Source of the DNA: Nostoc sp. 106C
GTDB taxonomy: Bacteria; Cyanobacteriota; Cyanobacteriia; Cyanobacteriales; Nostocaceae
Direction of reading: 5' to 3'
Assembly: GCF_002154725.1 (NCBI RefSeq)
Contig: NZ_MTAW01000099.1
Coordinates: 1-64,000 of the forward strand
Length of the DNA stretch: 64,000 nt
The notes beneath the pieces are model-generated. The model ran no database searches and was not told the origin of the DNA. It saw only the letters and a list, made by a program, of their open reading frames with translations. Below are positions 44,319-54,517 of this stretch, one piece after another. How positions within the stretch are numbered: the stretch's first letter is position 1; every line of letters begins with the position of its first letter. The position numbers and the translations under genes are program-made.

Positions 44319-46169
44319 ATGTCTGAACCACAGCCAAACCAGACTCCGAACTTTACCCGCTTTGCTGACTGGTGTTTGCATAAAGATAGCCTCTCAACTG
44401 AAGCAAGATATACAGTTGAGGTGCTATTGGCGAAAGCTGGTACTTCTGATTGCTATGAAGCAGAGCAGATACTATCAAACTCTACCGAATTGATTCTTTC
44501 TAAACAGGGTATTTCTGACCTGAGTCCGCTGTCCAGCCTAACTAACTTGACTGTACTGCATCTTTTTGATAAGAACATTTTAAATTTAAGTCCGCTGTCT
44601 AGCCTAACTAATCTGACTAAATTCTATTTCAGTAACAAAAACAAAAACTTTGTAGACTTAAATCCTCTGTGCCATCTCAGCAAGCTAACTGTACTGATTA
44701 TTGAGTGCAGCCAAATTTCAGATTTAAGTCCTCTATCTAAGCTAAAAAATCTGACTATACTGAATCTTGAGCGCAATCAAATTTCAGATTTAAGTCCTCT
44801 ATCTGAGCTAAAGAATCTGACTGTACTGCTTCTCGAGCGTAATCAAATTTCCGACCTGACTCCCATATCTGGACTGACCAACCTGACTACATTGAATCTT
44901 CTTGGTAATAAAGTTTCAGACATCAGTCCTATATCTGAACTAACAAATCTTTCTAGACTGAATATCACTAGCAATAAAGTTTCAGATATAAGTCCGATAT
45001 CTAAACTTATTAACCTAACTGAACTTGTACTTAATGACAATCAGATTTCGGATTTAAGTCCCATATCTAGGTTAACTAACCTAAACCGCTTATATCTCAA
45101 TTGCAATCAAATTTCCGACTTGAGCCTATTATTTGGACTGACAAACCTAAATTCACTGGGGATTCGTCCACCAATTTTCGACAGGAATATCTGGTCATCA
45201 CTCCAAAGCAAGTGTTCTAATATTTATACTGTACCAATTGATGAACAAAAAAGCATAAAAGCAGTTAAGGATATTTATGCTTACATGGGTCTGGAAGAAC
45301 CTAAAATTATTTTTTTACCTAGTCTGTCCGTAAATTTAAAGTGTTTGCCTGAACGTCAAGAATTGGAAAAAGGAATAGCAGAGAGAATCGAGCAAATTAC
45401 TGGTAAAAAACTGAGTAGAGGATTGCGATGTTTTCTATACAATCAGATTCAAAACCGCCTTACACAAAATAGCTTTTCTAGAGAAGTGTGGAGACGTTTT
45501 CACAAGCAGTTAGAAGACTATGATTTGAGGATTTTAGGGCAAATTAGTATTATGCCTGAAGAATTACTGACGATGATTGGTTCGACCGAGTTTTTAGTTC
45601 GTGAATTTAATTATCAGCTTGACCAAGAAGAACAAGAAGCATTGCGGTGTCTCAATCAACTATTTGAAAACTGCGGTTGGATATTTCCGTTTGAGAGAGT
45701 TTGTATAGTGTGCGATCGCCCTCGTAAAATCTCTTTAGATACTGAGGATCGCTTACACGCAGAAGGCGAACCTGCAATTGAGTTTAGCGATGGCTGGCAT
45801 ATTGGATACTACTATCACGGAGTGAAAATACCAGAGAAATACGGCAAGCTACACCCTCACGAATGGCAAGCGCAGTGGCTTTTAGAAGAAGATAATGCCG
45901 AACTCAGGCGCGTTTTAATCCAAGGTATAGGCTACGATCGCATATGCGAGCAATTACAAGCGCAAGTCATCGATTCTTGGCAAGAATACACCCTACTTCG
46001 CATTGATGCTGATGTCGATGTTGAGCCAATTCATCTTTTGAAAATGACTTGCCCTAGCACGGCAAAAATTCATACATTAAGAGTACCGCCACAGATTAAC
46101 TCTGCCAGAGTTGCTGTTCGTTGGGTAAATTGGGATATAGATCCAGAAGAATTTTCTGTACAAACTTGA
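44319..46169 (+). CDS. Leucine-rich repeat protein with C-terminal DUF6745-like domain
   Basis: A 616-residue protein without signal peptide. Residues about 55-285 hold roughly ten 22-residue repeats of the internalin-like form NQISDLSPLSxLxNLTxLxL; the DNA (about 44510-45160) repeats with a 66-bp period. Residues about 440-616 resemble DUF6745 (LHAEGEPAIEFSDGWHI, YYYHGVKIPEKY, ELRRVLIQGIGYDRIC, LLKMTCPSTAKIHTLRVPP). The LRR part should bind a protein. The C-terminal role is unknown. Repeat number probably varies between strains. Confidence 0.82.
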   Translation: MSEPQPNQTPNFTRFADWCLHKDSLSTEARYTVEVLLAKAGTSDCYEAEQILSNSTELILSKQGISDLSPLSSLTNLTVLHLFDKNILNLSPLSSLTNLTKFYFSNKNKNFVDLNPLCHLSKLTVLIIECSQISDLSPLSKLKNLTILNLERNQISDLSPLSELKNLTVLLLERNQISDLTPISGLTNLTTLNLLGNKVSDISPISELTNLSRLNITSNKVSDISPISKLINLTELVLNDNQISDLSPISRLTNLNRLYLNCNQISDLSLLFGLTNLNSLGIRPPIFDRNIWSSLQSKCSNIYTVPIDEQKSIKAVKDIYAYMGLEEPKIIFLPSLSVNLKCLPERQELEKGIAERIEQITGKKLSRGLRCFLYNQIQNRLTQNSFSREVWRRFHKQLEDYDLRILGQISIMPEELLTMIGSTEFLVREFNYQLDQEEQEALRCLNQLFENCGWIFPFERVCIVCDRPRKISLDTEDRLHAEGEPAIEFSDGWHIGYYYHGVKIPEKYGKLHPHEWQAQWLLEEDNAELRRVLIQGIGYDRICEQLQAQVIDSWQEYTLLRIDADVDVEPIHLLKMTCPSTAKIHTLRVPPQINSARVAVRWVNWDIDPEEFSVQT

Positions 46170-46217
46170 CTCTCACTTTGCTCCCGTTCAAAATTAAAAA
46201 TTATTGAAAATTTTCCG

Positions 46218-46706
46218 ATGAGAGATTATTATCGAGATTTTTTGATTCGTAACTGGGAGCAGAGCGATCGCACAAGCACTGCCGCAGTTATCAGTTATGT
46301 ATTATCAGAATACGGTTTGGGTTGGGAACCCAACGGCGCTGACCGAGATGTGGTGCAAGTAGAGGAATGCTACTTAGCCACTGGTGGGGAGTTTTGGGTA
46401 ATTGAACACCAGGGCCAGTTAGTAGGTACTGGGGCATACTACCCTGTAAATCGGGGTGAAAAAGCTGTAGAAATTAGGAAAATGTACCTTTTACCCAGTA
46501 TCAGAGGTATAGGATTAGGGAAATATTTGTTACAACAACTAGAAGCAGCGATCATCGCCCGTGGTTTTCAGCAAATCTGGATTGAAACTGCGAGTGTTTT
46601 AGTAGAAGCGGTCAAACTTTATGAAAGTAACGGATATAAACCAGCAACAGGTGTAGAAACCCCAAGGTGCGATCGGGTGTATGTAAAATTACTCAAGCAA
46701 CCATAA
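46218..46706 (+). CDS. GNAT family N-acetyltransferase
   Basis: A 162-residue single GNAT domain. The acetyl-CoA loop is RGIGLGKYLLQQLE (about 96-109) after EIRKMYLLPS; WIETASVLVEAVKLYESNGY is the usual C-terminal strand-helix. The acceptor (small molecule or protein) is unknown. It lies 48 bp after the LRR gene. Confidence 0.88.
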   Translation: MRDYYRDFLIRNWEQSDRTSTAAVISYVLSEYGLGWEPNGADRDVVQVEECYLATGGEFWVIEHQGQLVGTGAYYPVNRGEKAVEIRKMYLLPSIRGIGLGKYLLQQLEAAIIARGFQQIWIETASVLVEAVKLYESNGYKPATGVETPRCDRVYVKLLKQP

Positions 46707-46774
46707 ATACAAGCTTGGTGCTGTTTGCCATTTTACTCAAAGGCGATCGCTTTTAACTAAGGCATCAAGTAAAA

Positions 46775-46850
46775 ATAAGTAGTGCGTTCGCGTAGCGTGT
46801 CCGAAGGACAAACATCTTGCTCGCGCGGACAAGATGCTCGCACTACTTAT
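46775..46850. repeat. Inverted repeat with ATAAGTAGTGCG ends
   Basis: ATAAGTAGTGCG (46775-46786) is perfectly complementary to CGCACTACTTAT (46839-46850). The interior holds CGTAGCGTGTCCGAAGGACA, a familiar cyanobacterial dispersed sequence. A related block with AGTAGTG/CACTACT ends is at 54179-54236, so this is probably a small non-coding mobile or REP-like family. Confidence 0.65.
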
Positions 46851-46882
46851 ATTAAATTGTTCAACTTATTTTTACACGACTC

Positions 46883-47500
46883 CTAAGACCTACTCACTAG
46901 CGGTAACATCTCTAAAACCTGAATTCTCAAATCAGGAAACTCTAAGGGTGAAATAGTTTCATCTTCTGCCAAAATCTTTTCACTTTGATAGCCATCTTCA
47001 CTTGGTTCCCGAAAGATGTGTACTTGACGACTAACCACGTCTAGCACCCAATAATCACTAATTCCCGCTTTTGAGTAGGCTTTGCCTTTAGTTTCACAAT
47101 CCAGTTTCAGGCTACTATCTGCCACCTCAATAATCAGATAAATCTCAGGTGGAATAGGATGATGGTCTGCATAATCTAGCGGGTCTACTTTAACGACTGC
47201 AATATCTGGTTCTGGTTCAGACCGTTCATTTAACTTTACTGGGTCTTGAATAGCTACCCAAGCCCGATTTCCTAAACGATTTTGTAGTAATTTATTTGTT
47301 CTGCCCACAGATGAGGTATGAGCTGTTCCTTTGGCACTCATCCAAATAATCTTTCCATCTAGGAGTTCCACACGTTCATCTGCACCAAAAATCCCAACCT
47401 CAGCTATTCGGTGGTATTCCTCAACAGTCCACAGGCGAAGTGGTAACGTCGTTTCTATCTTTTGCATGACTTGTTCAGCAAATGTGAAGGTCGGGTGCAT
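46883..47500 (-). CDS. Uma2 family (DUF820) putative endonuclease
   Basis: A 205-residue Uma2 protein: TVEEYHRIAEVGIFGADERVELLDGKI, EPEPDIAVVKVDPLDY, PPEIYLIIEVADSSLKLD and KAYSKAGISDYWVLDVVSRQVHIFREP (in parts) are the family landmarks, with the D and E-x-V residues of the nuclease-like core intact. It belongs to a different subgroup from the 28564 gene. Start ATG 47500; an internal ATG at 47467 would also fit the family. Confidence 0.88.
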   Translation of the reverse strand: MHPTFTFAEQVMQKIETTLPLRLWTVEEYHRIAEVGIFGADERVELLDGKIIWMSAKGTAHTSSVGRTNKLLQNRLGNRAWVAIQDPVKLNERSEPEPDIAVVKVDPLDYADHHPIPPEIYLIIEVADSSLKLDCETKGKAYSKAGISDYWVLDVVSRQVHIFREPSEDGYQSEKILAEDETISPLEFPDLRIQVLEMLPLVSRS

Positions 47501-47642
47501 TCACAAGAGTAATTAATATCCTAGCTAGAAAAAGGGGTATGGGAAGGGAGATGAGAGACATGAAGGGAACACTGAGAATGACAAAGCTGATTTGTGCCAA
47601 ATTAATGTCAGCCATACCTGCTTTCAAAAGGAAAGACTAGCT

Positions 47643-48320
47643 GTGATTTATGCTAGAACCGCACTTAAAGGTTTACTTAACCTTTTTCTTCAATCCCATT
47701 GTCCGCTGTGTCAACGAAGTACAGCTCGTGAACTTTGTGAATACTGTGAAAAACAGTTAAAAAAATGTCATCTCAAAGATCCAAATATCTTGTGGAAAGA
47801 GCCTCTACCAGTGTTTAGCTGGGGAGTTTATGGTGGTTCCCTAAAAAGAGCGATCGCGGCGCTGAAATACGAAAATCAACCTCAAATTGCTCGTCCTTTG
47901 GGTCAATGGTTAGGAGAGGCTTGGTTATTAAATTCGCCAAGACGCGATCAAAGGTTCGTTGTTGTTCCCATACCACTTCACGCTAGTAAGCAAAAACAAC
48001 GCGGCTATAACCAAGCTGCACTCTTAGCACAAAGTTTTTGTCAAACAACTGGGTTAAAATTCAAACTAAATGGTCTAGAAAGAGTTAGAGAAACTAAAGC
48101 GCAGTTTGGTTTATCAGCATCAGAGCGAGAAAAAAACTTGGCAGCAGCTTTTGCTGTGAGTCCAGAATTTCGCGATCGCCAACCGGATTTCCCAGTATTA
48201 TTAATTGATGATATTTATACTACAGGTGCTACTGCCGCAGCAGCGGTACAAACACTTAGTAACTGGGGAATTGCGGTCTCCGGGTTAGTAGCACTTGCTA
48301 CTGCTATCAAAAATAAATAA
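47643..48320 (+). CDS. ComF family phosphoribosyltransferase-like protein
   Basis: About 225 residues from GTG 47643, which is preceded by AGGAAAG at good spacing. A four-cysteine zinc site near the N-terminus (CPLCQRS and CEYCEKQ) precedes a type I PRTase domain with KYENQPQIARPLG, VPIPLHASKQKQRGYNQA and the PRPP loop VLLIDDIYTTGAT. ComF proteins are needed for DNA uptake in transformation. The C-terminus is complete. Confidence 0.9.
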   Translation: MIYARTALKGLLNLFLQSHCPLCQRSTARELCEYCEKQLKKCHLKDPNILWKEPLPVFSWGVYGGSLKRAIAALKYENQPQIARPLGQWLGEAWLLNSPRRDQRFVVVPIPLHASKQKQRGYNQAALLAQSFCQTTGLKFKLNGLERVRETKAQFGLSASEREKNLAAAFAVSPEFRDRQPDFPVLLIDDIYTTGATAAAAVQTLSNWGIAVSGLVALATAIKNK

Positions 48321-48401
48321 CCAAACAATTCATGGGCAAGCTATCTCAGAGAACTCTATAATTGACCAGATCACCCTGTTTGTGTGGGAATTTTGCTTGA
48401 A

Positions 48402-48863
48402 ATGATCAGTAAAGCTTTTGCAGCCGGTTTAAAACGGGTAATCATCGTTCCAGCCACATTAGTGGCAATTGGTGTCAGTACAAGCGCAGCTTTTGCTCAA
48501 AATAAGTTATATAGTCCAATTCCTTTAACTACTAGTAGTGCTGAATTTAACGATACGCTCTCAGAGAAAGATATTCCTACAGGTCAGGGCGGATTTGCCC
48601 GTGATTATACGGTGAAGTTGAATAAAGGCGATAATTTAGCAGTCGATTTGGCATCTGACAACTTTGACAGCATTATCACCCTGTTGTCACCTGATGGAGC
48701 AACATTGGCAGAAAATGATGACGGACCCGATGGCACCAGTAATTCCCTATTATTTACTCGTATTGTAGAAACAGGTACTTATATTATTCGTGTCCGTTCT
48801 TTTGGAGAAACTGGTGTTGGAAAGTTTAAACTTAAAGTGACAAAGCTGCAACCGATAAAATGA
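48402..48863 (+). CDS. Secreted PPC-domain protein
   Basis: About 153 residues from ATG 48402. A signal peptide ends at AAFAQ. The mature part is one bacterial pre-peptidase C-terminal (PPC) beta-sandwich: FARDYTVKLNKGDNLAVDLAS, SIITLLSPDGATLAENDDGP, and GTYIIRVRSFGETGVGKFKL (in parts). It carries no peptidase domain, so it is a stand-alone periplasmic or surface module of unknown partner. Confidence 0.8.
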   Translation: MISKAFAAGLKRVIIVPATLVAIGVSTSAAFAQNKLYSPIPLTTSSAEFNDTLSEKDIPTGQGGFARDYTVKLNKGDNLAVDLASDNFDSIITLLSPDGATLAENDDGPDGTSNSLLFTRIVETGTYIIRVRSFGETGVGKFKLKVTKLQPIK

Positions 48864-48943
48864 AGTAGTCATTGGTCATTTGTGATTTGTCGAAAGATAA
48901 TAGACAAGGGTCATTAGTTATTTCTTTCTTGTGCCCCTTTCTC

Positions 48944-49717
48944 TTAAAAAACAGTCAGCACACAAAGAAATAAGGCTTCAGTCCACTCAACGACTGCGCC
49001 GTAAGTGTCGCCTGTGTGTCCGCCTAATTTATAGTTAAACCACGCACCAGTAAGGATGGCGATCGCACTTCCAGCGATTACCATTGCTAATGCCAAAAAC
49101 ATCCGCTTGCTATCTAGCAAAACAACTAACCCACTCAAACCTATGAGCAACAGCAGTCCCGGCAACAAATCTTTGTAAGATTGAATGGCTTGCTTGTGAA
49201 ATGCGCCTTTACCAGTAGGTTTTAAGTAAGGATAACAAGCGATCGCTAGCTGTTGTCCCCAGCGTCCCCAGCCACAAGCCGCCATCAATATCAACCAACG
49301 GTTTGCTTCTATATTTGTTAAGGCTGTTGTTTTGAGCAATAATAAGACGATCGCTGCCATTGCTCCAAATGCACCTGTAGCACTGTCTGTCATTACCTCT
49401 AACCGTCTCTCTGGGTCGCCTACCGCTAAACCGTCAGCAGTATCCATCGTTCCGTCTAAATGCAGTCCTCCAGTAATACTAATGCTCAGACTGACTACTA
49501 AGGCGCTACGAGTTAATACTGGTATACCCAAATAAGTCATTCCTGTATCAAATAACCCTAAAATTCCGCCAATCAATAGTCCTACTAGTGGAGCAAAACG
49601 CGCTACCCGCCAAAACTCTAATTCTGTCAGATTTGGCAATGGAATAGTAGTATAAAATATTACAGCAGCAGCTAAATCTAACAGCAGCTTTTTTCCAGAT
49701 GGAGGCTGGTTTGTCAT
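48944..49717 (-). CDS. cobS: Adenosylcobinamide-GDP ribazoletransferase (cobalamin synthase) CobS
   Basis: About 257 residues with six or so transmembrane helices. [36 protein letters not shown] (in parts) is the CDP-alcohol phosphotransferase-like active site of CobS, with the conserved Asp residues. [18 protein letters not shown] near the C-terminus is also diagnostic. It joins the lower ligand to the corrin ring in the membrane. I start at ATG 49717, with GAGGGAAG upstream. Confidence 0.93.
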   Translation of the reverse strand: MTNQPPSGKKLLLDLAAAVIFYTTIPLPNLTELEFWRVARFAPLVGLLIGGILGLFDTGMTYLGIPVLTRSALVVSLSISITGGLHLDGTMDTADGLAVGDPERRLEVMTDSATGAFGAMAAIVLLLLKTTALTNIEANRWLILMAACGWGRWGQQLAIACYPYLKPTGKGAFHKQAIQSYKDLLPGLLLLIGLSGLVVLLDSKRMFLALAMVIAGSAIAILTGAWFNYKLGGHTGDTYGAVVEWTEALFLCVLTVF

Positions 49718-50083
49718 ATTATTTGCTTCCCTCAACAGCTATTTATGGAATAAGTTCATTCCGTTACAAGCTGTGTTAGATGATTTTAAAGCTTTAAATA
49801 AGTTTTATTTGCTATTCAGATTCATCGAAAAAATTTTGTTATGCTAGTCTCAGTGTGCTTAAAACCATTTAGCATAATTTTATACAAACCTTTAATAAAT
49901 CTCAAAAATGCAAAAGTTCAACACAGAGAGTATTGTTTTGTATTCTTAAATTAAGAACCTAATCCAGGTTGTTAAACGATTGCCCTCGAAAGTTGATATT
50001 TTTTAAATGTAGGGGGTATACAGACCGTTGGCTTAAATGTTTTGCGCTGTTGCACCTGACCTTCGCTCATTCCCCATTTCCTT
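49718..50083. other. 366-bp divergent gap between cobS and the conserved hypothetical
   Basis: It contains promoters for two divergent genes by position. I looked for a cobalamin riboswitch on the cobS side and could not recognise a B12 box. A short AACCTAATCCAGGTT hairpin lies near 49960. Nothing else is supportable. Confidence 0.4.
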
Positions 50084-50536
50084 ATGAGTCATCATCTACC
50101 CGACACCAGGATACCAGCTCCGTGCATTATTAACACGGGCATTATTGTGAATAAGCTCGATATGCGACGATTATTGGCTGACTTAGGTCGAGTCCACTAC
50201 ATCTACACCCAAGAAGGCCAGTTACAGAGTGAGGGTGATGGGGATGTGATGGAAGTGTTTGCCAATCCACAAAGATCTACTCTAGTTGCCAACCAAGCGC
50301 TCTATTTGAATGTTCATAGTTTTGATTACTTAGAATTGAAACAGTCCCCGCAACAAGAAACCTACTTTGATTTAATGCAAGAAAGTATGTGTTTGCGGCT
50401 GATTCCCCTCTCAACTCCTTTACAAGAACGAAGGGAGCGGAACTTGAATGTTAGTGCCATCGAAGCCATGATGGAGCAAGTACTCTCAGCTAGATGGGAT
50501 GCAGAAATTGATGATGACACTTCTGAGTCGTTTTAA
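50084..50536 (+). CDS. Conserved cyanobacterial hypothetical protein
   Basis: A 150-residue acidic soluble protein (MSHHLPDTRIPAPC). No signal peptide or membrane helix. It appears alpha/beta, with VHYIYTQEGQLQSEG, TLVANQALYLNVHSFDYLEL and a helical C-terminus. I recognise it only as the kind of conserved hypothetical found near tgt in cyanobacteria; no function is known to me. Confidence 0.72.
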   Translation: MSHHLPDTRIPAPCIINTGIIVNKLDMRRLLADLGRVHYIYTQEGQLQSEGDGDVMEVFANPQRSTLVANQALYLNVHSFDYLELKQSPQQETYFDLMQESMCLRLIPLSTPLQERRERNLNVSAIEAMMEQVLSARWDAEIDDDTSESF

Positions 50537-50645
50537 CTAGCAACAGAAATACTATATAGTCGAAAAGTTGGTAATCGGTTAGTAGTTAGCACTAAGGTGG
50601 TAGCTAATACCGAGTTACCATTTTTTATACTTGTCCATTATTTAA

Positions 50646-51770
<1,125 letters not shown>

Positions 51771-51798
51771 CAAATAATGAGCACAAGGCGCAATAACA

Positions 51799-51828
51799 AA
51801 TGACTATTGACCAATGACCAATGACTAA
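51799..51828. repeat. TGACCAA heptamer repeat between tgt and psbK
   Basis: AATGACT, ATTGACC, AATGACC, AATGACT are four tandem 7-nt units. Partial versions occur near 48870 and 16990. Same class as the recJ-associated repeats but a different unit. Confidence 0.7.
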
Positions 51829-51888
51829 ACCATGTTAAGATACTTCTCAATTATGAAAGCTGTGTTGGATAGGTGGATTTAAACGAAT

Positions 51889-52026
51889 ATGGAAGCAGCA
51901 CTGTTGTTAGCAAAATTGCCTGAAGCTTACCAAATTTTTGATCCTTTAGTGGATGTTCTCCCAATAATTCCCGTTTTCTTCTTGTTACTTGCTTTCGTTT
52001 GGCAAGCAGCAGTGGGATTTAGGTAA
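51889..52026 (+). CDS. psbK: Photosystem II protein PsbK
   Basis: A 45-residue precursor, [20 protein letters not shown], with the mature form starting near [11 protein letters not shown] and one transmembrane helix ([22 protein letters not shown], in parts). This is PsbK, a low-mass subunit of the photosystem II core next to CP43. It is too short for usual gene calling. A terminator follows 22 bp after the stop. Confidence 0.97.
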   Translation: MEAALLLAKLPEAYQIFDPLVDVLPIIPVFFLLLAFVWQAAVGFR

Positions 52027-52048
52027 GTTAATTAAGTTTCAATTTCTG

Positions 52049-52079
52049 GGACAGGTTCAAATACCTGTCCTATTTTTTT
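52049..52079 (+). terminator. Terminator after psbK
   Basis: GGACAGGT and ACCTGTCC form an 8-bp stem with a 6-nt loop, followed by TATTTTTTT. Confidence 0.87.
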
Positions 52080-52209
52080 GAATTATTTTCTTTGCTAAAA
52101 TTGATATTTCTTAATAATATGTAATATTTTAATATAGACTTAAGTTAGCATATCAAGCCTGGTTCACAAAAAGTCAAAAACCAAGCTTAAAGTTAATAAG
52201 GTAGTACTT

Positions 52210-52506
52210 ATGGGTAATATCAAATTCATTAAAGAAGATAAAGAAGTAGTAGCAGCCGATGGTGCTAATCTGCGGCTCAAAGCAATGCAAAATGGGATTG
52301 ATATATATACATTGTTTGGCAAAATGACAAATTGCGGTGGTTATGGCCAGTGTGGTACTTGTATAGTCGAGATTGTTGAAGGTATAGAGAATCTTTCCCC
52401 TCGCACAGATGTAGAAAACCGGAAATTGAAGAAAAAACCTGAAAATTACCGCCTTGCTTGCCAATCTTTAGTAAATGGGCCAGTAAGCGTCGTAACTAAA
52501 CCTTAG
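52210..52506 (+). CDS. [2Fe-2S] ferredoxin
   Basis: A 98-residue ferredoxin. The cluster ligands are in [11 protein letters not shown] (C-x5-C-x2-C) and the distal Cys in LACQSLV. The spacing is like adrenodoxin-type or thylakoid-associated non-plant-type ferredoxins rather than PetF (C-x4-C-x2-C). It could be a candidate electron donor for enzymes such as the P450 at 40294, but that is speculation. It stands between psbK and psbM, about 180 bp from psbK and 120 bp from psbM. Confidence 0.9.
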   Translation: MGNIKFIKEDKEVVAADGANLRLKAMQNGIDIYTLFGKMTNCGGYGQCGTCIVEIVEGIENLSPRTDVENRKLKKKPENYRLACQSLVNGPVSVVTKP

Positions 52507-52625
52507 CCTTTGGGCTAATTTCAGCTTACTAAGCATTTGCAGCAGCAGAAAATTTGGGCAAACTCTGTCATCGATGATGCTATTCTAATGTTGTTGACTG
52601 GAAATCTAGGAGAGGCTTTCTTGCC

Positions 52626-52742
52626 ATGCAAGTTAATGACCTGGGGTTCGTAGCGAGCATTCTGTTTGTACTAGTTCCCGCTGTATTTTTAATAGTTCTG
52701 TACATCCAAACTGCCAGCCGCGAAGGTAAAAAAGATAGTTAA
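52626..52742 (+). CDS. psbM: Photosystem II protein PsbM
   Basis: A 38-residue peptide, [20 protein letters not shown] and on to [13 protein letters not shown]. One transmembrane helix and a charged C-terminus match PsbM, which lies at the dimer interface of photosystem II. It is too short for usual gene calling. A T-run terminator starts 22 bp after the stop. Confidence 0.97.
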   Translation: MQVNDLGFVASILFVLVPAVFLIVLYIQTASREGKKDS

Positions 52743-52763
52743 TACGTTTTTTATAAGATAAAG

Positions 52764-52793
52764 AACCCCTGCACCATAAGTGTAGGGGTTTTT
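52764..52793 (+). terminator. Terminator after psbM
   Basis: AACCCCTGCAC, a 5-nt loop and GTGTAGGGGTT form an 11-position stem with one mismatch, followed by TTT. It lies between psbM and the convergent universal stress gene and may act both ways. Confidence 0.88.
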
Positions 52794-52822
52794 GTTTATC
52801 AACCGCTAAATATATTGTGACC

Positions 52823-53677
52823 TTAACTAACGGTTCGTGCCAACAACACAGGACAAGTAGCATTGACTCGAACATAGTCGGACAAAGAAGCGCCGATTAG
52901 CCGATCTATATCGACAAAACTCTTAGCTACTGATGGACGGCGATCTGGAGATCCAAGCAATAATAAATCTACGTTCAACTCCTCTGCCAAGCGACAGATT
53001 TCTTCACCTGGTTTGCCGCTACTGGTAAAACAACGAGTTTTAACTCCTTGCCTTTCGGCTTCTGCAACTGCTGCTGCTAAAACTGAATTTTTCTCTGGGG
53101 TAATTTCGTTCACATCAGATGATTTACCACGCAAATCTGTATTAACATTAGTTAAAATTAGCTGACCCCCCTGGATACCTCGCAGCAAAAATAAAGCTAA
53201 ACTCAAGCAATGTTTTGCGGCATCAGAGTTATCCATTGCCACCATAATGCGGTTAATTCTTTTAACATAAATGTCATCTTTTACCAACAACATGGGACGA
53301 GATGACAGTTGGAACACATACTGGCTAACTGAGTTAGATAAAATCGATTGCAGCCGCTTGAGTCCCCGTGAACCCATGATAATTAAGTCAGCATCAATTT
53401 CATCAGCTACCTGGCAAACTACATCTTTGGGATCGCCTTGTCGCAAGATTGAAGAAACTTGACTCGGATCTAAGTTCAAAGACTGAATAGCATTAGCCAG
53501 AATCTTGCCACCTTCTTCCCACTTTTGGGTCATAGCATTAGCGGTAGATTGAGGTGGTACCACATGCAAAACTGTAACTTTTGCACTTTGAATTGATGGC
53601 ACTTCTTTCAATGCTTTTAGCATCTCTTCTGCATGTCCCAATCCAGACACAGCCAGCAAAATTTTCTCTATCATCAT
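52823..53677 (-). CDS. Universal stress protein with two UspA domains
   Basis: A 284-residue protein with two UspA domains (about 1-140 and 143-284). Each starts with a strand-loop (IEKILLAVSGLGHAEE; NRIMVAMDNSDAAKH). ATP-type loops are GSRGLKRLQSILSNSVS in the first and, less canonical, GSPDRRPSVAKS and later IGASLSDYV in the second. It is a cytoplasmic stress-linked protein of unknown precise role. The start could be either of two adjacent ATGs. Confidence 0.9.
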   Translation of the reverse strand: MMIEKILLAVSGLGHAEEMLKALKEVPSIQSAKVTVLHVVPPQSTANAMTQKWEEGGKILANAIQSLNLDPSQVSSILRQGDPKDVVCQVADEIDADLIIMGSRGLKRLQSILSNSVSQYVFQLSSRPMLLVKDDIYVKRINRIMVAMDNSDAAKHCLSLALFLLRGIQGGQLILTNVNTDLRGKSSDVNEITPEKNSVLAAAVAEAERQGVKTRCFTSSGKPGEEICRLAEELNVDLLLLGSPDRRPSVAKSFVDIDRLIGASLSDYVRVNATCPVLLARTVS

Positions 53678-54517
53678 ACGTCTGTCTTGTTGTTAAGATT
53701 GCTTTGGTTTCTGCTCTTAGTGATTTGCCTCAGCTAGGCTTTTTATAACCTTGCTGAACAACCTAGTAAGTTTTTCGCACATATAAAATCACAGCTAATT
53801 GTCCATATCATTGTTGTTCTGGAATCAGAATATAGACTTTCATTTTTGATTGTGATGTTTATTTGCGCTTAGTTACATAAGTTCTTAACTAGGCTCCAAT
53901 GATTAAGCTTACTCTCAATTTAGCCTGATATATTTACTAAAATATGATGGTATTTATTATTTTTAATCTATGTTAACCTTTGTTCATTAAAAGGTAGTTA
54001 AGTATTGCAAAGAATATCTAAAAAAAAGTAGCTGAATTATAGCATTTTTCTCCTAAGTTCACTTTTTTGCAATAACTTTTTAAAATATTAAGTTATTTCT
54101 TTATAAAATTTTTTAGTTCACTCTTATGAGAAATTGCTATGCAAATCAATAATAAACCTCGTCCATTTTGGCACTTGGAGTAGTGCGGGCCGGAAAGCCC
54201 GCTACGAAGAGCAGGGAGCAAGATACTCCCACTACTTTTAAAACTATGGTTCTCAAAATAGATGTGGTTTATGTTGTAAAAACTGTATTTTCACAGTTGA
54301 CTGTTGATTGCTAACTTTTAGGTTAAAACAGAAATTTCTTAAGCGTTAAAACTAAAAACCGCACAATACCGTGATTATTGATAAATTTACGGATGTGGCT
54401 GGGGGAACCCCGGCTTCTTAAATAAATTATTGATTAAATTTGATTTTGCCCAGAAATGCGATCGCCTAGACTCGTCTCAGGGAATACTAGGAGGATATTG
54501 AGAGATGAAGTTTTTGT
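53678..54517. other. 840-bp gene-free region, divergent promoters and one repeat
   Basis: This is the longest gap of the window. It is AT-rich and lies between the universal stress gene and the DsbA-like gene. It includes the AGTAGTG repeat (54179-54236), a GGGG/CCCC mini-hairpin near 54397, and AGGAGG at 54489-54494. I see no tRNA, coding frame or known RNA family. Confidence 0.45.
54179..54236. repeat. Inverted repeat related to the one at 46775
   Basis: AGTAGTG at 54179-54185 and CACTACT at 54230-54236 bound a block with an internal GCGGGC/GCCCGC hairpin (54185-54202). Ends and length are like the 46775-46850 block; the interior differs. Confidence 0.55.

Noticed and set aside
49718-50083. 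Possible cobalamin riboswitch upstream of cobS
   Set aside because: No B12-box-like sequence or fitting secondary structure was recognised.
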